A stretch of 16,627 bases of DNA, taken from the NCBI GenBank assembly GCA_021163705.1, contig JAGGTO010000025.1, positions 1 to 16,627 of the forward strand, given 5' to 3'. Positions 1 to 7,421 of the stretch are shown here, piece by piece; within the stretch, counting starts at the first letter, position 1; each line of letters begins with the position of its first letter. Below the pieces are notes generated by a model. It saw only the letters and a list, made by a program, of their open reading frames with translations. It ran no database searches and had not been told where the DNA came from. Position numbers and translations under genes: made by a program. Source of the DNA: Thermoplasmata archaeon (GTDB taxonomy: Archaea > Thermoplasmatota > Thermoplasmata > Thermoplasmatales > Aciduliprofundaceae).

Positions 1-111
1 GATAATAAAATAGGAAAAAGGGCACATTTAATTCTCTTTAAAAGATACATGACCCCCTACGAAATAGTTGTCAAGGGACATATGGGGGAGATTAAAAAGA
101 TAATACTCTAA
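1..111 (+). CDS. 3' end of an unidentified protein-coding gene (5' truncated by window edge)
   Basis: Frame 1 is open from the first base to a TAA at 109-111, giving 36 residues that end in GHMGEIKKIIL. The other two + strand frames stop within the first dozen bases. The minus strand frames hold no convincing gene here, since DP1 ends at 92. The composition, mixed charged and hydrophobic, looks like an ordinary soluble protein C-terminus. It would converge on the DP1 gene with a 20-base overlap, in line with the other convergent pairs in this window. I do not recognise the family, and the piece is too short to assign one. The chance of an open stretch this long in AT-rich DNA is not negligible, so confidence is only moderate. 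Confidence 0.5.
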   Translation, partial: DNKIGKRAHLILFKRYMTPYEIVVKGHMGEIKKIIL

Positions 112-1462
112 TACGATCCTCCTTCATATTCAATACTGCAACCTTTCCTGGCTCAGGATTAAAGTTCATCATCTTTTGATATTTAGTTTGAGCCTGCCAG
201 CAGGAGGCATTTATTATATGTACATTTTTGTAATTCTCATAGGTGAAGGCATGAACATGCCCAGTGATGAACACATCAGGAGCCACATCTATTGTGAGAA
301 AATCCCGTGAAAGGGGTGCTATGGATACCTTCCCCCCATAAACAGGTGATAGATGCCTCATCTCCAGCATATGCTTCATTATCTCCCCTATTCTTTCATA
401 GCTCATTCTAGGAATGAGCTCAACAAGGTCATTGAGAGACGCACCATGATACATCAAAAATTTATATCCATGAAGTATGAAAACTGCCGGATTTGGAAGA
501 AACTCAATGTTCCCCTTGAACATTTTTCTAATATCCTGAGGTAAAGAGGGTTGTGGTTCTGTATTTCTCACTATATCGTGATTTCCAGGAATCATTATTA
601 TCTTTATATCCTCAGGCACCTCCTCAAGATATGCGGCAAGTTTTTCATACTGCTCGTAGATATCCAATATTTCAAGCTCCTCCTCCTGATTAGGATATAT
701 CCCGATTCCATCCACGAGATCCCCCGCTATTAGAAGATATCTCACACCCTTCGCCTCTTTTCTTAGCCATCTTAAAAACTTCTTCCATCGCTCCTCTAAA
801 AACATTTTACTACCCACATGTATATCTGAAATTATCACAGCAGATATGTCTTCTTTTATCCTTCTATTTCTCTTGCTTAGGGGTATTCCTGGCCTGATAA
901 TCTCCCTCACATAAACCCTATTGGTATTCTCATTGTATGTTCCAATCACACCTATAACTTCATCATTCAGCAGGAATTCCTGCTGCGGAGAGTAACAATC
1001 AACCCTTCCTGTGGGATCTTCTAGGGTAAATAGAAGCGAGCCCCTGGATGTGAATTTAACATTATCCACCATACCTATGAGCTTTACCTCACCCCTTTGC
1101 ATCCTGGAAATATCTACATAGCCCCGGAGCTCATGACGATTCCTTAGTATTCTGGCCAATCTGTGATAGCGATCCACAAAAAGATTTCTGAAATCATCGG
1201 CCTTGCCCCCTCTGATTGTGAGCCCCTCTTCCTCAACCAGAACTTTGAAATCCCAGATATGCACCTCTTTAACCCAAGAAAATTCAACTTCCTCTTCATC
1301 ACCCAATGCGGAGAGAGATACTATACCAATATTTTTATATTTTTCAATAAATTTAGGGAGATAACTCTTACCTCCCTTCTCTATAATGTAATCAACCACA
1401 GCAGGTTCAACCAAAATATCATGGGCCATAAGTTCCCTTATAATTTCCTGTTTCAAATCCAT
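92..1462 (-). CDS. polB: DNA polymerase II (family D) small subunit DP1
   Basis: DP1 is the exonuclease subunit of the euryarchaeal replicative polymerase PolD and pairs with the large catalytic subunit DP2, which is not in this window. The 456-residue product has an N-terminal helical region, an OB-fold at about 123-190 (VKLIGMVDNVKF), and a calcineurin-like phosphoesterase domain at about 205-450. All Mre11-like metal-binding motifs are visible: D213 and H215 in SDIHVGS, D248 in AGDLVDG, N294 and H295 in PGNHD, H339 in MYHG, and H402 and H404 in GHVHAF. The 3'-5' exonuclease should therefore be active, unlike the inactivated eukaryotic B-subunits. It is shorter than the 600-plus-residue DP1 of Thermococcales, mainly in the N-terminal region. 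ATG at 1462 follows a TATA-like box by about 30 bases, so the transcript is probably leaderless or nearly so. It diverges from the peptidase gene. Confidence 0.95.
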   Translation of the reverse strand: MDLKQEIIRELMAHDILVEPAVVDYIIEKGGKSYLPKFIEKYKNIGIVSLSALGDEEEVEFSWVKEVHIWDFKVLVEEEGLTIRGGKADDFRNLFVDRYHRLARILRNRHELRGYVDISRMQRGEVKLIGMVDNVKFTSRGSLLFTLEDPTGRVDCYSPQQEFLLNDEVIGVIGTYNENTNRVYVREIIRPGIPLSKRNRRIKEDISAVIISDIHVGSKMFLEERWKKFLRWLRKEAKGVRYLLIAGDLVDGIGIYPNQEEELEILDIYEQYEKLAAYLEEVPEDIKIIMIPGNHDIVRNTEPQPSLPQDIRKMFKGNIEFLPNPAVFILHGYKFLMYHGASLNDLVELIPRMSYERIGEIMKHMLEMRHLSPVYGGKVSIAPLSRDFLTIDVAPDVFITGHVHAFTYENYKNVHIINASCWQAQTKYQKMMNFNPEPGKVAVLNMKEDRIRVLSF

Positions 1463-1487
1463 CGTTTACCCCAATTCCACCCTCTCA

Positions 1488-1495
1488 CATAAACT
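1488..1495 (-). promoter_or_regulatory. TATA-like box of the DP1 gene
   Basis: Read on the minus strand this is GTTTATGT, in the context AAAGTTTATGTG, centred about 30 bases before the DP1 ATG. A purine-rich stretch just upstream could serve as the BRE. The same TTTATGTG octamer recurs in the divergent promoter at 1532-1539. Confidence 0.5.
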
Positions 1496-1531
1496 TTTCT
1501 TCAAAGTTTTATTGGTATCAAATCCAAAATC

Positions 1532-1539
1532 TTTATGTG
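1532..1539 (+). promoter_or_regulatory. TATA-like box of the M28-like peptidase gene
   Basis: TTTATGTG is centred about 27 bases before the ATG at 1563. This spacing predicts a leaderless transcript and is the main reason for preferring that start over in-frame TTG 1512 or ATG 1548. Confidence 0.5.
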
Positions 1540-1562
1540 ATGTTAAAATGTTACTTTTTCCC

Positions 1563-3218
1563 ATGCATTCTGAGAATATTATAAAGATAACTGAGGATTT
1601 CAATCCTCAGAGGGTCATTGAGGAGATTGCCTACATAGGTAAATTTCACAGAATCCAGGGCTCTGAAGGCTTGGTTAAGGCCGCAGAGCACCTATATGAG
1701 GAGGTTAAAAATCTTGGTCTGGAGACGAGATTCATTGTAGAATACTACGATGGAGAGAGAGTATTTGCAAATATGAAAACACCCATTGCCTGGGAGCCCA
1801 TATACGGTGAGGTACAAATTCAGGAGAGAAAAATAACCACAGAAAAATCAATGCTTGTTATAATGGCCCACAGTCCACCTGGTGAGGCCGAGGGTGAGAT
1901 TAAATTTGTGGAGCGTGAGGAGGATTGGGGAGATGTTAAAGGCAAAATAGTGATGGTAGATGAGGACTGGAGAGATAATTATAGAAAGGCATGCGAGCAT
2001 GGTGCAATAGGTTACATCATTTACCGAAAAGGGCTTCAAAACGCAATACCCTATGTTGGTCTATTTCTCAGTAAAGAGGATCTGAGATGGGCCAAGATAC
2101 CTGCAGTTGCGATTGATGAGAACTGGGCAGTGGAAATTAAAAATAGAATAAAAAGGGGGAAGAAAGTAAAAGGTAAAATCCTGGTGAAAAGCAAAATTAA
2201 GGATAAAGAAATATTACCCATCATCTATGCCACAATAGGAAAGCCGCCCTATATTCTATTTTCAGCACATCTTTGCCATCCAGAGCCAGGGGCCAACGAT
2301 AATGCAAGCGGTTCAGCAATGCTACTTGAACTTGCCAGGATACTGAAAAGGATATATGATGAGAGCTTTAGATTCGGTTTTGCCTTCCTCTGGATACCGG
2401 AGCATATTGGAAGTGGTGCGTTCATTGAAAACCATGCTAAGGTGAATGACTTCTATGGAGCAATCAATCTGGATATGGTTGCGGGAGATAGAATCATGCT
2501 GATAAGGGCACCTCTTTCAAGGTTTTCTGTTCTTTCAGGAGTCGTGGAATACTTTTTGGAAATATTTAATTCCGCTCCTCCATCCATGGGAAGAGTGCCT
2601 GAAGTCATTTCATCGGTAAATCCATATCATCTTGGTAGCGATCATGACATATTCAACTTTTTTGGCATCCCTGCAATTACCCTGATAACCTGGCCAGATC
2701 CATATTATCATTCCAGTGAGGATTCTGTGGATAAGCTTAATAAGAGAACCGTAGAGATCATTGGAAAATGCGCCTTAGCATCTGTGCTATTTCTCTCAAA
2801 AGAAGCTCTCAGGGATTTTGCAAGGGCATATGCGATGAAATACCTTGGAGAACTTGGTATGCGTAGAAAAATCCGCATCTCAAAATCCTTAGTAAATAGG
2901 GGATTATATCGGGATGGAAAATATCTCTCAATAAACATTGGGAAAGATATGCAAGAAAATGGATGGCTCCTATGGAGTAAAAAAGGAATGATATCTCCCC
3001 AGAATTTGAAGGGTGAAAAAGAAAAATCTGAGCTTAAGGAAATCTACAAAGATAGAAGAAACATGGTGCTTCTCCATGAGCTTCTCATGCTGGGTGAAGT
3101 GCTTGACAGGAAAAGATGCTTCGAAGCTCTAAGTGAAGAATATGGAGATTATAAGAAAAATGTGCTGATGAAGGCCATAGAGATACTGCAAAATGAAGAT
3201 TTTATAAAGATCATCTGA
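1563..3218 (+). CDS. M28/DUF4910-like zinc aminopeptidase with PA-like insert and C-terminal helical domain
   Basis: This is a predicted cytosolic zinc peptidase of 551 residues, with no signal peptide. An N-terminal helical segment (about 1-60) is followed by a protease-associated-like region (about 80-210) and the M28 catalytic core (about 215-415). Candidate zinc and catalytic residues are H236 in SAHLCHP, D246 in GANDNASG, E280 in WIPEHIGSG, D303 in NLDMVAGD and H383 in YYHSSEDS. The second acidic residue of the usual EE pair is His here (PEHIG), which resembles the DUF4910/DUF2172 branch more than classical M28 enzymes. The last 120 or so residues look like a winged-helix module. The frame extends upstream to TTG 1512 with ATG at 1548, but ATG 1563 has the best promoter spacing. 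The 3' end overlaps the convergent deaminase gene by 8 bases. The substrate cannot be told from sequence; peptide trimming is likely. Confidence 0.8.
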   Translation: MHSENIIKITEDFNPQRVIEEIAYIGKFHRIQGSEGLVKAAEHLYEEVKNLGLETRFIVEYYDGERVFANMKTPIAWEPIYGEVQIQERKITTEKSMLVIMAHSPPGEAEGEIKFVEREEDWGDVKGKIVMVDEDWRDNYRKACEHGAIGYIIYRKGLQNAIPYVGLFLSKEDLRWAKIPAVAIDENWAVEIKNRIKRGKKVKGKILVKSKIKDKEILPIIYATIGKPPYILFSAHLCHPEPGANDNASGSAMLLELARILKRIYDESFRFGFAFLWIPEHIGSGAFIENHAKVNDFYGAINLDMVAGDRIMLIRAPLSRFSVLSGVVEYFLEIFNSAPPSMGRVPEVISSVNPYHLGSDHDIFNFFGIPAITLITWPDPYYHSSEDSVDKLNKRTVEIIGKCALASVLFLSKEALRDFARAYAMKYLGELGMRRKIRISKSLVNRGLYRDGKYLSINIGKDMQENGWLLWSKKGMISPQNLKGEKEKSELKEIYKDRRNMVLLHELLMLGEVLDRKRCFEALSEEYGDYKKNVLMKAIEILQNEDFIKII

Positions 3219-3693
3219 AATCTCCCACAATACTCTCTATCACTTTTTCATCGAGCTTATATTGCCTGACCTTTATTCCGCTCTCCAGGAGGATAAGTTC
3301 GGCAAGATCATCTGGATAGCCTTCCGAGTACACAATCTCCTTTATTTCCGCATTGATTATCATTTTTGCACACACCACACAGGGGTGATTGGTGACATAT
3401 ATGGTGGCATCCTTTATGGATACTCCATGCACCGCCGCCTGAATTATGGCGTTTTGCTCTGCATGTAGCCCCCGGCACAATTCGTGTCTCTCTCCACTTG
3501 GTATATTCAGCTCCTCTCTTATGCATCCTGTGACATCACAGTGAGCAAGACCTTTGGGAGGCCCGTTGTAACCTGTGGCAAGAACACGACGATCTTTAAC
3601 TATGACAGCGCCAACCTTTCTTCGAGTACATGTGGCCCTTGTGGAGACAAGATATGCTAGACGCATAAAATATTCATCCCAGGACGGTCGCAT
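3211..3693 (-). CDS. dCMP deaminase (zinc-dependent cytidylate deaminase family)
   Basis: The predicted reaction is deamination of dCMP to dUMP, which feeds thymidylate synthesis. The 160-residue protein has the signature zinc site, H77-A-E79 in LHAEQNAI and P104-C105-V-V-C108. E79 is the proton shuttle and H77, C105 and C108 are the zinc ligands. The N-terminus (SWDEYFMRLAYLVSTRATC) and the HCDVTGC insert are typical of the dCMP deaminase/ComEB branch rather than tRNA or cytosine deaminases. ATG 3693 lies about 27 bases from a strong TATA-like box, so the mRNA is probably leaderless. It is divergent from gar1 and convergent with the peptidase gene. A related nucleotide specificity is possible but less likely. 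Confidence 0.9.
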   Translation of the reverse strand: MRPSWDEYFMRLAYLVSTRATCTRRKVGAVIVKDRRVLATGYNGPPKGLAHCDVTGCIREELNIPSGERHELCRGLHAEQNAIIQAAVHGVSIKDATIYVTNHPCVVCAKMIINAEIKEIVYSEGYPDDLAELILLESGIKVRQYKLDEKVIESIVGDFR

Positions 3694-3715
3694 GCATGGA
3701 TATCTCCATTATGAA

Positions 3716-3723
3716 TATTTAAA
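3716..3723 (-). promoter_or_regulatory. TATA-like box of the dCMP deaminase gene
   Basis: TTTAAATA on the minus strand, centred about 26-27 bases before ATG 3693. It is the same octamer as the gar1 box at 3779-3786 and the box at 11132-11139. Confidence 0.6.
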
Positions 3724-3778
3724 TTTCCACCTGCCCACTGAGGCAGAAATGAGAAAGTTTCTTAATAATTACGAAAAG

Positions 3779-3786
3779 TTTAAATA
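3779..3786 (+). promoter_or_regulatory. TATA-like box of the gar1-tfb operon
   Basis: TTTAAATA preceded by purines (GAAAAG) that could act as the BRE. It is centred about 25 bases before the GTG at 3808, which implies a leaderless mRNA starting at or near that GTG. Confidence 0.6.
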
Positions 3787-3807
3787 GTAAAAAAGCGGTA
3801 TCTAAAT

Positions 3808-4029
3808 GTGAAGATAAAAGGTAAGGTCATATGCAATATGGATAGATACATAATAGCGAGAATGAAAGTGAATAAACTGGGGGGGAAGGTCTATTCCTCC
3901 TCTGGAAGATACATAGGCAGGATTATAAAGTTATTTGGGCCAGTGGATAATCCATATGTGAAAATAAAGGTGGAAAGAAGGTGGGGGAGGAATGTGGGCG
4001 AGATATATGTTAGAGGTGATAGGAGATGA
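3808..4029 (+). CDS. gar1: Gar1-like H/ACA ribonucleoprotein subunit
   Basis: Gar1 is a small beta-barrel protein that binds Cbf5 and helps product release in H/ACA RNA-guided pseudouridylation. The 73-residue product shows the family core: KGKVICNMDRYIIARM, then LGGKVYSSSGRYIGRI, the conserved KLFGPVDNPYVKIKV strand-turn-strand, and a basic C-terminus. The GTG start at 3808 retains the first beta-strand; the later ATG at 3838 would remove it. The TATA spacing also points to the GTG. The stop overlaps the tfb start as ATGA. A gar1-tfb pairing is common in euryarchaea, which supports both assignments. Confidence 0.85.
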   Translation: MKIKGKVICNMDRYIIARMKVNKLGGKVYSSSGRYIGRIIKLFGPVDNPYVKIKVERRWGRNVGEIYVRGDRR

Positions 4030-4961
4030 ATAAAAAGAAGAGACAGTGGATAGATGAAATAACTCGCTGTCCAGAATGCGGCTCCACTCATCTTGTTAGA
4101 GATTACGAGAGAGGAGAATTAGTATGTATGGATTGTGGACTTGTGATAGATGAGAGTTACATAGATCAAGGTCCTGAATGGAGAGCTTTTGATGCCGAGC
4201 AAAAGGAGAGCAGAACCAGGACTGGAGCACCCATGACCTTCACCATCCACGACAAGGGTCTGAGCACTGAAATTTCCTGGAAAAATAAGGATTCCTATGG
4301 GAAGAGCATACCTACAAGAAGCAGAGCACAGCTATACCGCCTGAGAAAATGGCAGAAGAGAATAAAGGTAAGCAATTCTGCCGAGAGAAATCTGAGTCAG
4401 GCTTTACAGGAACTTGAAAGAATGGCTTCAAATCTAGGGCTTCCAAAGGATGTTCGCGAAACTGCTGCCGTAATATATCGCAAAGCTGTTAGGGAGAATA
4501 TGATAAGGGGTAGAAGCATTGAAGGAGTTGTGGCTGCCAGTATTTACGCTGCTTGCAGAATGATGGGAATTCCAAGAACCCTTGAGGAAATTGCATCGGT
4601 GACAAGAATAAAGAAAAGGGAGATTGGAAGAGTATACAGGATAATGAGCAGAACGCTTAAGCTCAATATATTACCCACAAAACCAGAAGATTATATAGAT
4701 AGATTCTGCTCAAAGCTTAAGCTGAGCGGAGATGTGAAAAAGAAAGCATACGAGATAATAAAAATTGCCAGGGAAAAGGATGTTATTTCAGGACGCGGCC
4801 CTACGGGTGTGGCTGCTGCTGCAATATACATAGCATCCATAATGATGAATGAGAGGAGGACCCAGAGGGAAGTTGCAGAGGTTGCAGGAGTTACAGAGGT
4901 GACAATAAGAAACAGGTATAAGGAGATAGTGGAGAAGCTACATCTTCCTGTTGAGGTATAA
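4026..4961 (+). CDS. tfb: Transcription initiation factor B (TFB, TFIIB homologue)
   Basis: TFB binds the TBP-TATA complex and the BRE and recruits archaeal RNA polymerase. The 311-residue protein has an N-terminal zinc ribbon with C15, C18, C34 and C37 (CPECG, CMDCG), a B-reader/linker region (about 45-115, including GPEWRAFD), and two cyclin-like repeats (about 117-205 and 215-305). The C-terminal repeat carries the expected helix-turn-helix region (REVAEVAGVTEVTIRNRYK). It is translationally coupled to gar1 through an ATGA overlap and also has its own ribosome binding site (GAGGTGA at about 4013-4019, spacing about 6). Some archaea encode several TFBs; only this one is visible here. Confidence 0.97.
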   Translation: MNKKKRQWIDEITRCPECGSTHLVRDYERGELVCMDCGLVIDESYIDQGPEWRAFDAEQKESRTRTGAPMTFTIHDKGLSTEISWKNKDSYGKSIPTRSRAQLYRLRKWQKRIKVSNSAERNLSQALQELERMASNLGLPKDVRETAAVIYRKAVRENMIRGRSIEGVVAASIYAACRMMGIPRTLEEIASVTRIKKREIGRVYRIMSRTLKLNILPTKPEDYIDRFCSKLKLSGDVKKKAYEIIKIAREKDVISGRGPTGVAAAAIYIASIMMNERRTQREVAEVAGVTEVTIRNRYKEIVEKLHLPVEV

Positions 4962-4970
4962 CCCCATACC

Positions 4971-4975
4971 TTTTT
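4971..4975 (+). terminator. Possible oligo-T terminator after tfb
   Basis: A TTTTT run begins 10 bases after the tfb stop and precedes a separate gyrA promoter. Archaeal polymerase can terminate at short oligo-T tracts without a hairpin. This is weak evidence from sequence alone. Confidence 0.3.
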
Positions 4976-5007
4976 CAAATGAGATACAGAATTGGGGACG
5001 AAAGAGC

Positions 5008-5014
5008 TATATAA
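5008..5014 (+). promoter_or_regulatory. TATA box of gyrA
   Basis: TATATAA is centred about 41 bases before the gyrA ATG. With the usual 25-base spacing, transcription would start near 5036 and leave a leader of about 15 bases. gyrA is therefore expressed separately from gar1-tfb. Confidence 0.6.
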
Positions 5015-5040
5015 CTTAGTACAATCTCAAATTATTCAAA

Positions 5041-5046
5041 GAGGTG
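5041..5046 (+). promoter_or_regulatory. Ribosome binding site deciding the gyrA start
   Basis: GAGGTG with a 5-base spacer to ATG 5052. It excludes the in-frame TTG at 4992, which lies upstream of the predicted promoter and so would not be in the mRNA. Confidence 0.7.
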
Positions 5047-5051
5047 CCTCT

Positions 5052-7421
5052 ATGAAGATTAAGGAAATATCAATAGATGAAGAGATGACATCTTCTTACA
5101 TGGATTATGCGATGAGTGTAATAGTTTCCCGTGCATTACCCGATGTTAGAGATGGTCTTAAGCCTGTGCATCGCCGCATTCTCTATGGAATGTATGAGCT
5201 TGGTTTGCATCATACCAAGCCATACAAAAAGAGTGCAAGGATAGTTGGAGAAGTTATGGGTAAGTATCATCCCCATGGAGATCAGGCGATATACAACACC
5301 CTGGCCAGAATGGCCCAGGATTTTTCAATGAGGTATCCTCTTGTGGATGGCCAGGGAAATTTTGGAAGTATTGATGGCGATTCTCCAGCAGCCATGCGTT
5401 ACACTGAGGCAAGATTATCAAAAATTGCTGAAGAGATGTTAAAGGATATTGACATGGAAACCGTTGATTTTATGCCCAACTTCGATGGTAGCCTTGAGGA
5501 GCCCGTGGTACTTCCTGCCAGAATTCCCAATCTTCTCATAAATGGAAGTAGCGGTATAGCAGTTGGTATGGCCACAAATATGCCACCACATAATCTCGGT
5601 GAAGTTGTGGATGCCCTCGTTTATCTCATAGATAATCCCCAGGCGAGCATTAAAGATCTTATGAATTTTGTTCAAGGACCTGATTTTCCAACGGGGGGAG
5701 AGATTATAGGATATGAGGGTCTTGTGGACGCCTATACCACCGGAAAGGGCAAGATAAAGATAAGGGCAAAATACCGGGTGAAGGGGCACAGGATAATTGT
5801 GAATGAGATACCATACGAGGTGAACAAAAGCAATCTCCTGAAGAAGATTGCCTCCCTTGTGAGAGAGGAAAAGATAAGGGGGATTGCGGATCTTAAGGAC
5901 GAGAGTGATCGTGAGGGAATAAGGATAGTAATAAAGGTCAAGAGGGATGCAAATCCGGAAATTGTTGTTAACCAGCTTCTTGAACATACGGAGCTTGAAG
6001 TTACCTACGGGATAATAAACCTCGTGCTTGTTGATGGTGTACCACGGACTCTGAATCTAAAGCAGCTTATGGAAGAATATCTCAGGCATAGGATGGATGT
6101 GCTGATCCGTAAGACCATTTTTCAGTTAAGAAAAGCTAAGGAGAGAAAGCACATTGTTGAAGGGCTTGTAAAGGCTTTGAATATGATTGATGATATAATA
6201 AGGCTTATAAAATCGTCCCGTACACCCAGCATTGCAGAGGAGAATCTGATAAAGCTTGGATTCTCCGAGTTACAGGCTAGAGCCATTCTCGATATGAAAT
6301 TGCAAAAACTTACCTCCATGGAGATAAATGCACTTGTGGAGGAGAACAGGAAGCTTGAGGAGGAGATCAATAGATTGAATAATCTTTTGAAGAATGAGTC
6401 TCTGCGATATAAAACCATAAAGGAAGAGCTTATGGAGATTAAAAGAAAATATGGGGATAAAAGAAGGACAACAATAATTAAAGGTGCAGTTGAAAAAAGG
6501 GAAATTGAGGATTTGATTCCCAATGAAAAAGTAGTGGTAATCCTAACAAAGAAGGGATACATAAGAAGGTTGAAGATGGACGAATATCGTCCTCAGGGTC
6601 GTGGGGGAAAGGGTGTAATGATAAATTATGGTGATGGAGATTTGCCACAGGATGTGATAATTTCAGATCTTCATGATTATATTCTCTTTTTCACAAGAAA
6701 TGGCAGAGTATACTGGCTTAAGACATATGAAATTCCAGAGGGCACAAGAAGGAGTAGAGGAAGGGCTATAGTAAATCTCCTACCCCGCATAGGCTCAGAG
6801 GTCATTCGAATAATTCCTGTTTCTAATTTTGAAGGCTACCTGTTTTTTGCAACCAGAAACGGTATTGTGAAAAGAACCTCACTCTCTGAATTCTCCAACC
6901 CCCGGGCCACAGGCATAAGGGCTCTGCTTCTCGATGAGGATGATGAGCTTGTGGATGTGAAGATAACTTCAGGTGATGAGGATATATTCCTGTTCACCAA
7001 GTACGGTCAGGCCATAAGATTCAGTGAGGATGATGTTCGTGTCATGGGAAGAACCGCAAGAGGTGTTCGTGGGATTAAACTAAGAGATGGTGATGAGGTC
7101 ATCTCCGCATCTGCAAGCTCAGAAGGCACCTATGTATTCTCGCTCCTCAACACAGGTTACGGAAAAAGAACAAACATAAGAGAATACAGAAGAATAAAAA
7201 GGGGTGGCTATGGGGTCAGGTATATCAATACTCGAGGTGGCTATGTGGTCAGAAGTATGCTTACCACAGAAGATGATGAGGTTCTTATTCTCACCAAAAA
7301 GGGAATGAGTATCAGGGTTAAATTGGACCAGGTATCGGTGCAGGGAAGAAATGCAAGGGGAGTACGCATGATTCGCTTAGAGAAGGGGGATGAGGTACTA
7401 AACGCAGCCAAAATTTCATGA
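5052..7421 (+). CDS. gyrA: DNA gyrase subunit A
   Basis: GyrA is the DNA cleavage and wrapping subunit of type IIA topoisomerase, which introduces negative supercoils with GyrB. The 789-residue protein has the winged-helix and tower breakage-reunion domain (about 5-480), with catalytic Y117 in MRYTEARLS. A C-terminal six-bladed beta-pinwheel (about 490-789) has repeated blade motifs. The GyrA box is present as QGRGGKG at 515-521, which favours a true supercoiling gyrase over topoisomerase IV. There is no acidic C-terminal tail like that of E. coli. At the quinolone-contact positions (E. coli S83 and D87) this protein has Q78 and N82. gyrB is not in the window. Bacterial-type gyrase in an archaeon implies ancient transfer, but codon use looks like that of its neighbours. 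The 3' end overlaps the RaSEA gene by 6 bases. Confidence 0.97.
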   Translation: MKIKEISIDEEMTSSYMDYAMSVIVSRALPDVRDGLKPVHRRILYGMYELGLHHTKPYKKSARIVGEVMGKYHPHGDQAIYNTLARMAQDFSMRYPLVDGQGNFGSIDGDSPAAMRYTEARLSKIAEEMLKDIDMETVDFMPNFDGSLEEPVVLPARIPNLLINGSSGIAVGMATNMPPHNLGEVVDALVYLIDNPQASIKDLMNFVQGPDFPTGGEIIGYEGLVDAYTTGKGKIKIRAKYRVKGHRIIVNEIPYEVNKSNLLKKIASLVREEKIRGIADLKDESDREGIRIVIKVKRDANPEIVVNQLLEHTELEVTYGIINLVLVDGVPRTLNLKQLMEEYLRHRMDVLIRKTIFQLRKAKERKHIVEGLVKALNMIDDIIRLIKSSRTPSIAEENLIKLGFSELQARAILDMKLQKLTSMEINALVEENRKLEEEINRLNNLLKNESLRYKTIKEELMEIKRKYGDKRRTTIIKGAVEKREIEDLIPNEKVVVILTKKGYIRRLKMDEYRPQGRGGKGVMINYGDGDLPQDVIISDLHDYILFFTRNGRVYWLKTYEIPEGTRRSRGRAIVNLLPRIGSEVIRIIPVSNFEGYLFFATRNGIVKRTSLSEFSNPRATGIRALLLDEDDELVDVKITSGDEDIFLFTKYGQAIRFSEDDVRVMGRTARGVRGIKLRDGDEVISASASSEGTYVFSLLNTGYGKRTNIREYRRIKRGGYGVRYINTRGGYVVRSMLTTEDDEVLILTKKGMSIRVKLDQVSVQGRNARGVRMIRLEKGDEVLNAAKIS

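Noticed and set aside
3838..4029. Shorter Gar1 starting at the first ATG
   Set aside because: It would remove the first conserved beta-strand, and GTG 3808 is at the right distance from the TATA-like box.
4992..5051. 20-residue N-terminal extension of GyrA from a TTG
   Set aside because: The TTG precedes the TATA box, and the GAGGTG site points to ATG 5052, which starts the conserved N-terminus.
5439..5987. 182-codon open frame on the minus strand inside gyrA
   Set aside because: It lies wholly within the strongly conserved GyrA breakage-reunion domain on the other strand, has no promoter or ribosome binding site, and its product resembles no protein family.
6122..6562. 146-codon minus strand frame rich in hydrophobic residues, like a membrane protein
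   Set aside because: It is the antisense of the charged coiled-coil part of GyrA; reverse complements of Lys/Glu-rich codons give Phe/Leu/Ser runs.
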